Shown: positions 49,531 through 58,501, counted from the first letter of the stretch. The stretch is 64,000 bases of DNA from Candidatus Martarchaeota archaeon (GCA_023474385.1 JAMCYB010000011.1:24606-88605); one strand, 5' to 3'. A program made the numbers and translations. Notes: generated from the letters alone by a model not told the origin.

Positions 49531-51366
49531 ATGGATGCAAAAAGCGAGTTTGAGAAGCAGGTAGAATTCGAGAAGGACCTGAACGTCATAGAGAACATCA
49601 ACAACATAAGGCCAGAGCTTCCTGAAGAGAAGCAGGCTCCTGCAGAGGATCCTGTGCTTGCAGTGTACCACAGGACCATAGAAGACATAGAGAAGATGCC
49701 GGTTATAGAGCAAACAATGACTGTTTGCCCCGAGTGCAAGCTCGTTATAAAGGGCACCATATACAAGGACGGGGAGAACGTGATGATAAGGAAGTTCTGC
49801 CCTGAGCACAAGTGGACGATAGAGAAGTACTGGGAAGACTACGACATGTACATGAAGATGAGGCGCTACAACTATTTCGGAAGGGGGTTCGACAACCCAA
49901 ACGTCGTCACTCCTACAAAGGGCGCCAACTGCCCGATGGACTGCGGCATGTGCGAAAGGCACAAGTCGCATACTGGCCTTGCCAACGTGGTGGTCACCAA
50001 CAGGTGCCACCTGAGCTGCTGGTACTGCTTCTTCTACGCAAAGGAGGGCGAGGCGATCTACGAGCCGAGCCTTGACGAAATAGACAAGATATTCAAGAAC
50101 CTCAGGAACCAGAAGCCCATACCTTCAAACGCGCTTCAGATAACAGGCGGCGAGCCGACGCTGCACCCGCGCATAGTAGAAATAGTGCAGAGGGCCAAGG
50201 CTGACGGGTTCGACCAGATACAGATGAACACTACAGGCATAACGATGGCGCAGGATCCAGAGCTGGCAAAGAGGCTCAGGCACGCGGGCGTCAGCACGCT
50301 TTACATGAGCTTCGACGGGGTAAGCGCAAGGGCAAACCCAAAGAACCACTGGGAGGCTCCGCTCACGCTCGACGCAGCAAGGAAGGCAGGCTTCAGCGTA
50401 GTTCTTGTCCCGACTGTAATCAGGACAATAAACGAGCACGAGCTGGGCGCAATGATAAACTTTGCGCTGAACAACATTGACGTTATAAGGGCCGTAAACT
50501 TCCAGCCAGTGTCATTGGTGGGCAGGATGCCAACGAGGCTCAGGGAGAAGCAGCGCATCTCAATACCCGGTGCCATAAAGCTCATAGAGGAGCAGACAAA
50601 CGGCGCGATAAAGAAGGAAGACTGGGCCGCAGTGCCGTACATAGGGGGCATAAGCAAGTTCGTCGAGGCGCTGTCAGGCGAATACAAGTACGACCTGTCG
50701 ATACACTTCGCGTGCGGCGCAGGCACGTACCTCTTCCTTGACAAGGACAACAAGGTGATACCTGTCGGGAGGTTCATAGACCTGGAAGGCCTCATGGCGC
50801 ACATACAGCACGCGGTGGACGAGATGGACGGAAAGAGCAAGCTCCAGAAGCGCATGATAGCGGTGAAGGCGCTTCTCGGCTTCAAGAAGTTCATAAACAA
50901 GGAGAAGCAGCCCAAGTCGGTCAACTTCTTCAAGCTGATATCCTCAGTGCTGATGAAGCACGACTTCGCGAGCATGGGACAGTTCCAGATGAAGACGCTT
51001 TTCGTCGGAATGATGCACTTCCAGGACGAGTACACCTACGACATAAAGAGGGTGGAGAAGTGCGACATACACTACGCGCAGCCTAACGGAGAGGTTCTCC
51101 CGTTCTGCACGTTCAACGTCTTCCCGGAGATATACAGGGACAAGATACAGAGGCAGTACAGCATCCCTGCCGTCGAGTGGGAGAAGAATCATGCGAACTG
51201 GAGCTACAAGTCAGACAAGTATACGCGCGACATAAAGGCGCTCAAGGCGACAGAGTCCTACAGGAAGGCATACGGCCAGATGAAGGACTTCTTCGCGCTG
51301 CCGGTTAATGGAGGCAAACCGGTCGCAAACTTCGCCAACGAGACCTTTGAAATCATAAAGGCATGA
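49531..51366 (+). CDS. radical SAM protein, tetraether lipid synthase-like (COG1964)
   Basis: 611 residues. N-terminal cysteine sets CPECKLVIKG and FCPEHKW precede GANCPMDCGMCERHKSHTG and the radical SAM triad NRCHLSCWYCFFYA; SAM-binding features include QITGGEPTLHPRI. Further cysteines occur in the C terminus (FACGAGTYLFL, VEKCDIHYAQ, FCTFNVFPE). This arrangement matches the COG1964 group that contains Tes, which joins two archaeol chains to make membrane-spanning tetraether lipids. The specific activity is inferred. I use the ATG at 49531 with GGTG before it. The next gene starts ten bases later with its own Shine-Dalgarno. Confidence 0.82.
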   Translation: MDAKSEFEKQVEFEKDLNVIENINNIRPELPEEKQAPAEDPVLAVYHRTIEDIEKMPVIEQTMTVCPECKLVIKGTIYKDGENVMIRKFCPEHKWTIEKYWEDYDMYMKMRRYNYFGRGFDNPNVVTPTKGANCPMDCGMCERHKSHTGLANVVVTNRCHLSCWYCFFYAKEGEAIYEPSLDEIDKIFKNLRNQKPIPSNALQITGGEPTLHPRIVEIVQRAKADGFDQIQMNTTGITMAQDPELAKRLRHAGVSTLYMSFDGVSARANPKNHWEAPLTLDAARKAGFSVVLVPTVIRTINEHELGAMINFALNNIDVIRAVNFQPVSLVGRMPTRLREKQRISIPGAIKLIEEQTNGAIKKEDWAAVPYIGGISKFVEALSGEYKYDLSIHFACGAGTYLFLDKDNKVIPVGRFIDLEGLMAHIQHAVDEMDGKSKLQKRMIAVKALLGFKKFINKEKQPKSVNFFKLISSVLMKHDFASMGQFQMKTLFVGMMHFQDEYTYDIKRVEKCDIHYAQPNGEVLPFCTFNVFPEIYRDKIQRQYSIPAVEWEKNHANWSYKSDKYTRDIKALKATESYRKAYGQMKDFFALPVNGGKPVANFANETFEIIKA

Positions 51367-51376
51367 GGTGTTTTGA

Positions 51377-52078
51377 TTGGACAGGCGTGAAGAGACAAAC
51401 ATAAGCGAATCAAAGTACAGGCAGGACTTGGAGCAGCAGCGCCAGTCCAACGAGATCGACGACTCCAAGAACTATGTTGTTGAGGACGGGAAGAAGTTCA
51501 GGGTTCCGTACAAGATCATAAAGAAGGTCGTGTTCGAGGGGCTTGACAAGTCGGAACTCAAGACCCAGGAGTACTCGGCAAGGCTGCAGTACAGGCTACT
51601 CCTCCAGGAACCAGTGATAAAGGCGTGGGTCGAGTTCTCGCGCTGCAAGGTAACCGTAATATACAATCCTGAAGGCGCAGACAACATAAAGGAGAAGATG
51701 TCTCTTGACGCGCTCATAGACTTCATCGCCAAGGAGGGCGTCCACGTGGACAGGTCAAAGATGCACGAGGAGGATTACGATTACTACAACGAATTCTACA
51801 AGTACGCCTACAACCCAAAGAGCATAAGGGAGCATCCGCCGTACGGCTTCACGATGGAGCAGTGGAGGAAGATGAAGCCGGAATGGGAGGTTAAACAGAA
51901 GGAGTACGCCATAAAGAAGGCGCAAAAGCAAAAGGAGTACCAGGAGACGTATGAGGCCCAGCACCCCGAGGTTGACTGGTCGTCGGTGCATCAGGGAGAG
52001 CAGGATGCGCCGCAGGACCAGAAGCCAAAGAAGAAAGCTTCCGTAATGTCAAGGATATTCGGAAGGAAGCAGAACTAA
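51377..52078 (+). CDS. unknown partner of the radical SAM gene
   Basis: 233 residues, no assigned family. The start is TTG at 51377, with GAGGTG six bases before it overlapping the previous stop. The middle part (about 45-125: KIIKKVVFEGLDKSEL, ARLQYRLLLQEPVIKAWVEFSRCKVTVIYNPEGA, SLDALIDFIAKEGV) looks like a ferredoxin-like fold of the heavy-metal-associated type, with a single Cys. Tyr-rich and charged C terminus (HEEDYDYYNEFYKYAYNPK), then a Lys-rich tail. Tight linkage suggests a role with the radical SAM enzyme. Confidence 0.7.
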   Translation: MDRREETNISESKYRQDLEQQRQSNEIDDSKNYVVEDGKKFRVPYKIIKKVVFEGLDKSELKTQEYSARLQYRLLLQEPVIKAWVEFSRCKVTVIYNPEGADNIKEKMSLDALIDFIAKEGVHVDRSKMHEEDYDYYNEFYKYAYNPKSIREHPPYGFTMEQWRKMKPEWEVKQKEYAIKKAQKQKEYQETYEAQHPEVDWSSVHQGEQDAPQDQKPKKKASVMSRIFGRKQN

Positions 52079-53724
52079 TAGGCCTTCTCATCCTCTATCG
52101 AAAGCTCTGCTGCGACTACGGGGTCGCTCAGGCTGAAGTTGCGCAGCACTGCTGGCGAGACCTCGCCTATCGTTCCTATCCCTTTTCCGTCCACCACCAC
52201 CTCTGCGCACCTGCCCTTGATGAAGTACTCTTTTTCCGAGTCCCTGAAATCCGGGGCTTTGCCGTAAAACCTGATGCAGAATTCTTTTATGCATGAGGCT
52301 GCTTCCGACAGGTTGGCTTTTGAGTGCTCTCTAACGAAGGCCAGCCTCGTGCCCTCAATCGCCCTGCCCTTCTTCATGCTGAACACGCTCCCGAATTCGA
52401 ACAGCGATTGCGGCATCGGCTCATTCGCAGACCTTTCAAGGTCCTCCATAAGGCTGGGCAGCACAATGTCCCTAAGCACTGACATGTTCTCCGTCTTTGA
52501 ATACTCCACGCTTATCGTGCTCTTTTCATCGCGTTCCCTGCACATCTTGGCGAAGCATGCGCTTTCGCCCGTAAGGTAGTTGTTCATCGCCTCGCTGTAG
52601 CCCATCCCAACCATTATCTCTGATGCGAGTTCGTAGCTTTCAGTATACTTCCCAACTGAGCCGAAAGACTGCCCAATCACCGGAAGCGGCTCAATTCTGC
52701 CGAACCCGTAAGCCATCGCAATGTCCTCAACTATGTCCTGCTCTCCGAGTATGTCCTTTCTGTACGGCGCAGATTTTATCACGAGATTTCTTCCATAAAC
52801 GTATCCTATGTGGCCCATCCTTTCCGAAATTCCCGCTATTTTCCCCGGCTCCAGGTAGAATCCAAGGCTCTTCTCCGCTTTGTGGATGCCGATCATTGTT
52901 GACTTCGCCTCCAGGTGCGGCGTAACGTCTTTCGCCCCTCCTTCCTGCTGCTCTATCTTTACCTGCTGTACTGCTGCTCCTCCTGCAATGAAAGCGCAGG
53001 CCATCATGTCGGCAGCATTCGATACCGCTGTTGCTGACGTGCCTGTTATGTCTACAAAAATATTCTTCGTGCCGTGCGATATCTTGGTCGCATCAGAGTT
53101 TATTATCGGTATCATTGAAAGGATCTTCTCCGAATCCCTGATGTAAGGCACAGCTCCCTTCCCCTCTGAGATGGTGCCAGAATATGCTATCCCCTTCTGG
53201 TTCCCGCTCAGTATCTCTTTGAAGCTCTTTACTTCGCTTGAACCCAGCGGCGCAAATTTTCCATCCCCTGCCAGGTACTCCACGTTTCCCCTTATCGCAT
53301 CAAGGTTGTGCAGGCCCATAGCAAGCTTAGACCTCTTTCTCCCATACCCTTCGCTCAGCTTCTCGGAGAAGTCTATGAGATAGCCAAGCCTGTTGCCTGA
53401 GAGGTCGGCGCCGCGCACAACCATGCAGGATATGTACGGGCGTATTCCTGCAACCGACCTGTCAACCTTCACCATTGCCTCCCATACGCCATCAGCCTTG
53501 TATTTTTCGGCATCTGGCTTGCGTTTTCCTGCGAACATGAGCAGCGCGTTTGCCATCATGTCGAAGCTGAGCAGCTCTGGCCTGTTCGGAGTCACATCAA
53601 TCTTTATGCTTTTCCCGTCGAGCTCCTCCACCTCCATGCCTATACCTGGGATTGCGCTCTCCAGCTCCTCCACGGATAGACCAATCGCCTTGAAATCAGA
53701 GAGCATGAATTCCACTTTTGTCAT
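52075..53724 (-). CDS. pheT: phenylalanyl-tRNA synthetase beta subunit
   Basis: 549 residues of the archaeal (short) PheT type. B1 region SIKIDVTPNRPELLSFDMMANAL, B5-like and catalytic-like-domain segments AYGFGRIEPLPVIGQSFG and KSTISVEYSKTENMSVLRDIVLPSLMEDL. The alpha subunit lies just upstream; stop and start are separated by one base. Its stop overlaps the unknown partner gene of the radical SAM enzyme convergently. Confidence 0.95.
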   Translation of the reverse strand: MTKVEFMLSDFKAIGLSVEELESAIPGIGMEVEELDGKSIKIDVTPNRPELLSFDMMANALLMFAGKRKPDAEKYKADGVWEAMVKVDRSVAGIRPYISCMVVRGADLSGNRLGYLIDFSEKLSEGYGRKRSKLAMGLHNLDAIRGNVEYLAGDGKFAPLGSSEVKSFKEILSGNQKGIAYSGTISEGKGAVPYIRDSEKILSMIPIINSDATKISHGTKNIFVDITGTSATAVSNAADMMACAFIAGGAAVQQVKIEQQEGGAKDVTPHLEAKSTMIGIHKAEKSLGFYLEPGKIAGISERMGHIGYVYGRNLVIKSAPYRKDILGEQDIVEDIAMAYGFGRIEPLPVIGQSFGSVGKYTESYELASEIMVGMGYSEAMNNYLTGESACFAKMCRERDEKSTISVEYSKTENMSVLRDIVLPSLMEDLERSANEPMPQSLFEFGSVFSMKKGRAIEGTRLAFVREHSKANLSEAASCIKEFCIRFYGKAPDFRDSEKEYFIKGRCAEVVVDGKGIGTIGEVSPAVLRNFSLSDPVVAAELSIEDEKAY

Positions 53725-53725
53725 T

Positions 53726-55174
53726 TCACAGCACCAGTTCGTTGGCTTCCTTCAACCATTTGACATTGTTTGAGTAGAGGTCTGACAGCCCCTCCATCCT
53801 TATGTAGTTGAACAGCAGCCTCTCTACGCCCAGACCCCAAGCCAGAACCGTTTTCTTGGTGCCCAGCGCCTTCGATATTTCGCTCCTTATTATTCCTCCC
53901 CCTCCAAGCTCTATGTTGTCCTTGAACCTTTCGTCATAGTAATACATCTCAACTGAAGGCTCGGTGAACGGGAAGTATGAGGGCTTGAACTTCACCTCTA
54001 TGTCGAAAGAAGAGTAGAAATTCTTTAGTATGTCGAAAAGGTTCGCGAGAGTCAGCGAGTTGCCTATCACTATTCCGTCTATCTGGTGCAGCTCGGCAAG
54101 GTGCTTGTAGTCGACGCTCTCGTTCCTGAATATCTTTCCTATGGAGAACAGCTTTATAGGGTAGTCTGAGTCGAACGATGCATACCTGCTTATGTTGTGC
54201 GCCGAGACGCTTGTGGCATGCGTCCTCAGCACGGCCTGCCTCGCCAGCCTTTCGCTCCACTTCTCCTTCCATGCCTTCTTGTGCATCCTCCTCACCCTGC
54301 CCAGCATCACCATGTCCTCGATGTCAATTTCTTTAGGGTTTGAAAGGAAGAACGTGTCCTGCATCTCCCTTGTAGGGTGGTCCTGCGGCGAAAGCAGCGC
54401 GTCGAAGTTCCAGAACGATGACTCTATTATAGGACCGTACGTCTCCTTGAATCCCATCCCAACCCACCTGTCGCGTATCGCCCTTATCATCTTGTGCATA
54501 GGGTGCAGCCTTGCTCCTCCAGCACGCTCCACTGCAGAATCAACGCTGTAGCGCTTGAACCTCATTTTCGAGATATCGCCATACCTTATCATTTCGCGCG
54601 TAAGCATGCCTGTTTCCTCGACCGATTCAAGCTCCTTCCTTCCCTTATCCGTTATCCTGACATCAGAGATCGATTTCTCAACCCCTATTGTGACAAGCCC
54701 CCTGGATACCAGGATATCCGCAACATCCCTGCTCTTTCCGATAGCCTCGGATGCGTCAGCACCTCCAAGTGCATGGATCTTTCCCAGCACCTCCCTCTGT
54801 GCATATGTCGAAGCGCCCTGCTGGCGTTTGCCTTCCGCCGGCTTAGCATGCCCGCCTTCTACTGTCACCCAGCCGTTCCTCTTAGCCCATATGAGCCCTA
54901 TTTTGTTATTCATTTTGGAAAGCTCCACAGATCCGTCCTTTTCAACATCCCTGCGCAGCCTCTCCTCGGGAAACTCATCCAGGTAACTCATTCCTTCCTC
55001 GGTAAGGCGAGCCACTGCCTTCTCCTCCCTTGTAATGTCGACGAGTCCAGCGCCGGAAAGCGATTCTACCAGCCCAAGAAGCCTTTTGGCCGGAATTCCT
55101 GTTTTGGAAGATATCGAGGCCAGGCTCTCGCCCTTCGCTACGAGTTCAAGAACCTCCCTCCTTTCATCCGCCAT
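53726..55174 (-). CDS. pheS: phenylalanyl-tRNA synthetase alpha subunit
   Basis: Catalytic class II subunit, 482 residues. N-terminal about 170 residues hold winged-helix-like repeats (SSKTGIPAKRLLGLVESLSG, SYLDEFPEERLRR). The catalytic core shows HPTREMQDTFFLS, ATSVSAHNISRYA and motif 3 GWGLGVERLLFNYIRMEGLSDL. Expected length for archaeal PheS. Transcribed with pheT. Confidence 0.96.
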   Translation of the reverse strand: MADERREVLELVAKGESLASISSKTGIPAKRLLGLVESLSGAGLVDITREEKAVARLTEEGMSYLDEFPEERLRRDVEKDGSVELSKMNNKIGLIWAKRNGWVTVEGGHAKPAEGKRQQGASTYAQREVLGKIHALGGADASEAIGKSRDVADILVSRGLVTIGVEKSISDVRITDKGRKELESVEETGMLTREMIRYGDISKMRFKRYSVDSAVERAGGARLHPMHKMIRAIRDRWVGMGFKETYGPIIESSFWNFDALLSPQDHPTREMQDTFFLSNPKEIDIEDMVMLGRVRRMHKKAWKEKWSERLARQAVLRTHATSVSAHNISRYASFDSDYPIKLFSIGKIFRNESVDYKHLAELHQIDGIVIGNSLTLANLFDILKNFYSSFDIEVKFKPSYFPFTEPSVEMYYYDERFKDNIELGGGGIIRSEISKALGTKKTVLAWGLGVERLLFNYIRMEGLSDLYSNNVKWLKEANELVL

Positions 55175-55178
55175 CAGA

Positions 55179-55943
55179 CTACCTTACTTTGTAATAAGTA
55201 TAAACTATGAAGGCTACTATAAGCCCCCCTACTATGACGTACGTGAGCAGCCCGAGCTCAGCATACACTTTCCCGAAGAAGTTTATGACCTCGGCGGAAA
55301 GGCTTTCCTTGACCTCAAAGTCGAGCTGGAACTTTGAGAGCGGCTCCCCTGCATCCCACGATATTATGCTTGTGTTGTGCGCGGTATAGTTTATCACAGA
55401 GGGGTAGTCCGGCACTGGGTATACGGATATTATTTTCGAGCCTCCGGGCAGGACGATGTTGAACCTTGCATCGCTCGGAAGGTTCACCCCGCTCTGGCTG
55501 CTCTGGAAGTTGAGAACGCTAGGGTTGAACGAGTAGTAGAAAGTCCTCGGAGCTATCTCCCTGTGCGAGGTGACGTTGTTGACGTAGTAGTTCAGTATTA
55601 TGTCAGCTACATAATGGTTGCCGCTCACAGTAAGCGGTCCGGGAAGGAGCTTTAGGTTGTTCACTCCCGAATGCGGATTTATCAGGTCGTAGTTCACCTG
55701 CTGGCTGCCTATGAGGCTCTCCCATGCGCTCACAGTGAGGTTGAGCGCCACCCTTGAAGTTGAGTACTGGCTTGCTGACTGGTTGCTCACTATGAACTCC
55801 ACGATCTGTATCACGTGCCCTGTGTCGTTTGCGCCTATTGTCACCGTTGTGTTGACGCTCTGCACAGTGTACGACGCGTGCGCTGTCCCAGTCGCCAGCA
55901 CCATGGCCAACGCCGCTATGACAAGCATTCCGGTTTTTTGCAC
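55179..55943 (-). CDS. secreted, membrane-anchored surface protein of unknown function
   Basis: About 254 residues using the GTG at 55943, which gives a good signal peptide (MQKTGMLVIAALAMVLATG then THA). The mature part is beta-rich with seven or so N-X-S/T sites (NTTV, NDTG, NQSA, NLTV, NVTS, NYTA, NTSI). A single membrane helix near the C terminus (LLTYVIVGGLIVAFIVYTYY) anchors it, leaving a three-residue basic cytoplasmic end. No family recognised. It lies next to pheS on the same strand, but has its own A/T-rich upstream box (near 55980). Confidence 0.72.
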   Translation of the reverse strand: MQKTGMLVIAALAMVLATGTAHASYTVQSVNTTVTIGANDTGHVIQIVEFIVSNQSASQYSTSRVALNLTVSAWESLIGSQQVNYDLINPHSGVNNLKLLPGPLTVSGNHYVADIILNYYVNNVTSHREIAPRTFYYSFNPSVLNFQSSQSGVNLPSDARFNIVLPGGSKIISVYPVPDYPSVINYTAHNTSIISWDAGEPLSKFQLDFEVKESLSAEVINFFGKVYAELGLLTYVIVGGLIVAFIVYTYYKVR

Positions 55944-56128
55944 GATATCAACGCTGCTTATAACAATTACCAGCAACTTAATAAAAGCTTTTCACAGCCT
56001 CTGCATATCCGCTGCGGCGCCTGTTTCTCACCTACGGGTGAAAGCTTAAAAGCTTTTTTGTTGCAATATACGAATGCGTCGCATGCGCGCCAACGATTCG
56101 TTTTGTAACGCTGGCGTCCGTAGCGCAA

Positions 56129-56563
56129 ATGAGTGATCAAATGATAACAGGATTGACAATAGCGAAGGTGGAGGGCAGCATAGACTCCATAGAGGCTGTC
56201 TCGAAGCAGAGATTTCCAAAGCTCAACATAAACCTTGAAGGCATAGAGTCGAAAGGCGAGCACATTTCCATAGCGTACACTTTTTCTGCAGACTACTTCG
56301 ATTCGGACGCTACATCCGCGAAGAGCATAGGCAACATAAAGATACGCGGCACAGTTGACGTGAAGGATTCAAAGGACGTTCTCAATGCGGTCGTGAAGAA
56401 GTGGAACGATGAGAAGAGGCTGCCCACAGTGCTTGCGGAAGAGGTGATAAACGCCCTCAACTTCAGGTGCAGCGCCACTGGCACGCTAGTAGCATCTTCA
56501 CTCGGCCTGATACCTCCGCTTGTCATAAGCACGACGAAGATACAGGAAGAGGAGAAGAAGTAA
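56129..56563 (+). CDS. conserved archaeal protein, possibly SecB-like
   Basis: 144 residues. The second half (IRGTVDVKDSKDVLNAVVKKWNDEKRLP, EEVINALNFRCSATGTLVASSLGLIPPLV) resembles an archaeal family related in fold to the chaperone SecB (the M. jannaschii MJ0357 group). I recall this pattern rather than having aligned it, so treat the name as tentative. No signal or membrane segment; short acidic/lysine tail. It converges with tRNA-Arg six bases downstream. Confidence 0.5.
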   Translation: MSDQMITGLTIAKVEGSIDSIEAVSKQRFPKLNINLEGIESKGEHISIAYTFSADYFDSDATSAKSIGNIKIRGTVDVKDSKDVLNAVVKKWNDEKRLPTVLAEEVINALNFRCSATGTLVASSLGLIPPLVISTTKIQEEEKK

Positions 56564-56568
56564 AGCAG

Positions 56569-56673
56569 CGAGCCTGGCGGGATTTTCATGGTCATGCCGG
56601 AGGCATGCCCAATTTGAACCCGCAACCGCGTGGTCCGAAGCCACGTGCGCTGTCCAAGTTGCGCCACAGGCCC
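56569..56673 (-). tRNA. tRNA-Arg(UCG) with an intron in the T loop
   Basis: Acceptor GGGCCTG/CAGGCTC, D arm GCGC/GCGC, anticodon arm CGTGG-CTTCGGA-CCACG (anticodon TCG), variable CGGTT, and T stem GCGGG/CCCGC separated by extra sequence. It forms a textbook bulge-helix-bulge: TTCA pairs with TGAA (4 bp), 3-nt bulges AAT on each strand, and an intron hairpin TGGGCATGCC/GGCATGACCA with loop TCC (one G-A mismatch). Cutting at the second/third bulge base removes 56583-56612 (30 nt) and restores T loop TTCAAAT. CCA is not encoded. The gene lies 21 bases after rnhB. Confidence 0.95.
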
Positions 56674-56694
56674 ACCCAAGCGTAAACCAGCAGT

Positions 56695-57384
56695 TTAGAA
56701 ATACGAGAGCTTGGTCTGCTTTATCCTGCCTATAGTCTTCCAATACCTCCTTATATTCTTTTCCACGTACGCGTTGCCGATGTTCTTCCTCACAGCGTCT
56801 ATCGTCTTGAAATCTGAGGGGTATCCGGATCCGAAGTCTATGCCTGATGCCTTGCAAAGCTTCCGTATTTCCAGGTCCCTTGTAACCTTTGATATTATGC
56901 TCGAGGCTGATACCACGGGGTATCTCACATCTGCCTTGTGCTCTGATACAACCTTAGTGTATTTTACGCCGCTCTTCCGGCTTCCCCGTATGCCAACGAC
57001 CCTGGTGGGCTTCTTGGAATACATGTTAACGCGCATGCCGAACCTCTCCTCTATGACGTCGGGCGAGTCCAAGTAAAGCTCACCTACGTCATGCTTTACC
57101 CTATCAAACAGCTGTGCAAAATGGGACGCTTCCAGTTCGTTCAGTGAGATCCCCTTCGCCATCGCTTCGTTTATCTCCCCTGCGCTTATGACTCCTACCT
57201 CTATCGCCGAGGCTACCTCCCTTATCTGGTCATACAGCTCCTCCCTCCTTTTTGGGGTGAGGAGCTTAGAGTCGCGCACACCTATTTCGGCGAACTTCTT
57301 CACCGAACCCTTTCCAATCCCCACTATGGATACAACAAGCGGGCCCAGCACTGCGCCCCTTCCTGCTTCGTCACCGCCGCATAT
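56695..57384 (-). CDS. rnhB: ribonuclease HII, with non-standard start
   Basis: RNA/DNA-hybrid endonuclease. The catalytic GGDEAGRG lies at 57378-57355, upstream of the first standard start (GTG at 57351). In that frame there is no ATG, GTG or TTG between a stop (TGA near 57417) and the catalytic Asp. ATA codons at 57387 and 57384 precede C-G-G-D-E, where the family's start normally lies (M-I-C-G-x-D-E-A-G-R-G), so an ATA start is likely; GGGGTGG lies about 10 bases before. Later motifs: DSKLLTPKRREEL, ELYLDSPDV and VVSASSIISKVTRD. tRNA-Arg follows. Confidence 0.88.
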   Translation of the reverse strand: MCGGDEAGRGAVLGPLVVSIVGIGKGSVKKFAEIGVRDSKLLTPKRREELYDQIREVASAIEVGVISAGEINEAMAKGISLNELEASHFAQLFDRVKHDVGELYLDSPDVIEERFGMRVNMYSKKPTRVVGIRGSRKSGVKYTKVVSEHKADVRYPVVSASSIISKVTRDLEIRKLCKASGIDFGSGYPSDFKTIDAVRKNIGNAYVEKNIRRYWKTIGRIKQTKLSYF

Positions 57385-57417
57385 TATGATACAACCACCC
57401 CTGCGACGAAGAGAAGG

Positions 57418-57669
57418 TCACAGCTGCTTCCTGTCCGTCACTATGTAAGTGTTGACAGCGAGTATGGCGTTGTACGGGACCTTTATGTATTTGTCGTCGC
57501 CAACCATCTTCTCTGCTATCGCGCTGTCCATGTCAGGCTCTACGACTATGGTCTTTATCTTCCCAGTGACCTCGCTCACTTCCATGTCAACGAAGACTCC
57601 CAGGTCAAATCCGTCGTTCGTCACAACCTTCTTCCCTACCAGCTGTTTAGCTATTATAAACTTTACCAT
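57418..57669 (-). CDS. PRC-barrel domain protein
   Basis: 83-residue single PRC barrel: VGKKVVTNDGFDLGVFVDMEVSEVTGKIKTIVV followed by YIKVPYNAILAVNTYIV, the core of the archaeal PRC family also found in RimM. Often linked to cell-division or RNA genes in archaea (CdpB-like proteins are PRC-barrel), but no such partner lies adjacent. It precedes rnhB. Confidence 0.87.
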   Translation of the reverse strand: MVKFIIAKQLVGKKVVTNDGFDLGVFVDMEVSEVTGKIKTIVVEPDMDSAIAEKMVGDDKYIKVPYNAILAVNTYIVTDRKQL

Positions 57670-57806
57670 AATCTACACCATTGGGTTCTCTAAGGATATT
57701 TTTGTAGAAACTAATTAATACCTTTAGTTTGCTGGCGTATTGTCGTCTACCTCTCAATAAAAACGCGCCGAATACACATTTAAGCTTTTTCTGGCATAAT
57801 AGAACG

Positions 57807-58094
57807 ATGCACAGGGAGAGCATACTGCTGAGGGAAAAACAGGCGGGGATAATACTGCTCCTCAAAAACGGCCAGGACACCAGCATAAGCGGGATTGCCA
57901 AAGCGACCGGTACTACTTACGTGCACGTCAGCAATTTCCTGTCGGAATGCGAGAAGCTCGGGATAACGTCCTCAGAGCGCCACGGCAGGTCGAAAAGCAT
58001 AAGGCTCAGCGAAAAGGGAATGAAGCTCGCCGAGCTCATCTCAGCCGTAAGCGCCTACACTGAAAGTCCGAAAGATGCGAAGGCGCAATCCTAG
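57807..58094 (+). CDS. winged-helix transcription regulator
   Basis: 95 residues from the ATG at 57807 (MHRESILLREKQAG). MarR-like winged helix: DTSISGIAKATGTTYVHVSNFLSECEKL recognition part, then a wing TSSERHGRSKSIRLSEKGMKLAELI. A box at about 57780-57790 (tttaagcttttt) lies about 25 bases before the ATG. Target genes unknown. It converges with the 136-residue protein. Confidence 0.8.
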   Translation: MHRESILLREKQAGIILLLKNGQDTSISGIAKATGTTYVHVSNFLSECEKLGITSSERHGRSKSIRLSEKGMKLAELISAVSAYTESPKDAKAQS

Positions 58095-58501
58095 ACGACG
58101 TTTATAGACGTCCTCTTCCTGACCGCGTTTATAACTTTGTCGTAATCCTGGTAGTGCGCGGTCGAAATCATTGTCACAGTGTATTCGCCAGGATCCGTAT
58201 CTATGCCGCTGAATACGTTGAGCTTCAGCTCCTTTTCCCCTGAAGGGCTTATCTCCCCTATCTTCAACTCTTTGACCTTGGAGAGCCCTATCTCATCGAA
58301 GCTGAGTTTTCCTGGCAGCTCAACCGCGAAAGAGGTCAGCAGCGGCTCATTGGTCAGGTTCTTCACTTTTATGAATAGTATGGATGAACCTTTTTTCCCG
58401 GAATACAGCCTGTATGGGAACCATTCCGTCGAAATCATGTAAGGCGAGAACTTCTCCGCCTGCTGTGCATCCTTCTTCCCGAACATACCTAGGAACGCCA
58501 T
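58091..58501 (-). CDS. archaeal protein with an Ig-like beta fold
   Basis: 136 residues, no named family. After an N-terminal FGKKDAQQAEKFSPYMISTEWFPYR comes a beta sandwich: LFIKVKNLTNEPLLTSFAVELPGKLSF, IGEISPSGEKELKL, DPGEYTVTMISTAHYQDYDKV, the strand pattern of CARDB/NEW3-like adhesion or binding domains, but with no signal peptide, so probably cytoplasmic. Similar small proteins occur in many archaea with unknown role. Confidence 0.65.
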   Translation of the reverse strand: MAFLGMFGKKDAQQAEKFSPYMISTEWFPYRLYSGKKGSSILFIKVKNLTNEPLLTSFAVELPGKLSFDEIGLSKVKELKIGEISPSGEKELKLNVFSGIDTDPGEYTVTMISTAHYQDYDKVINAVRKRTSINVV

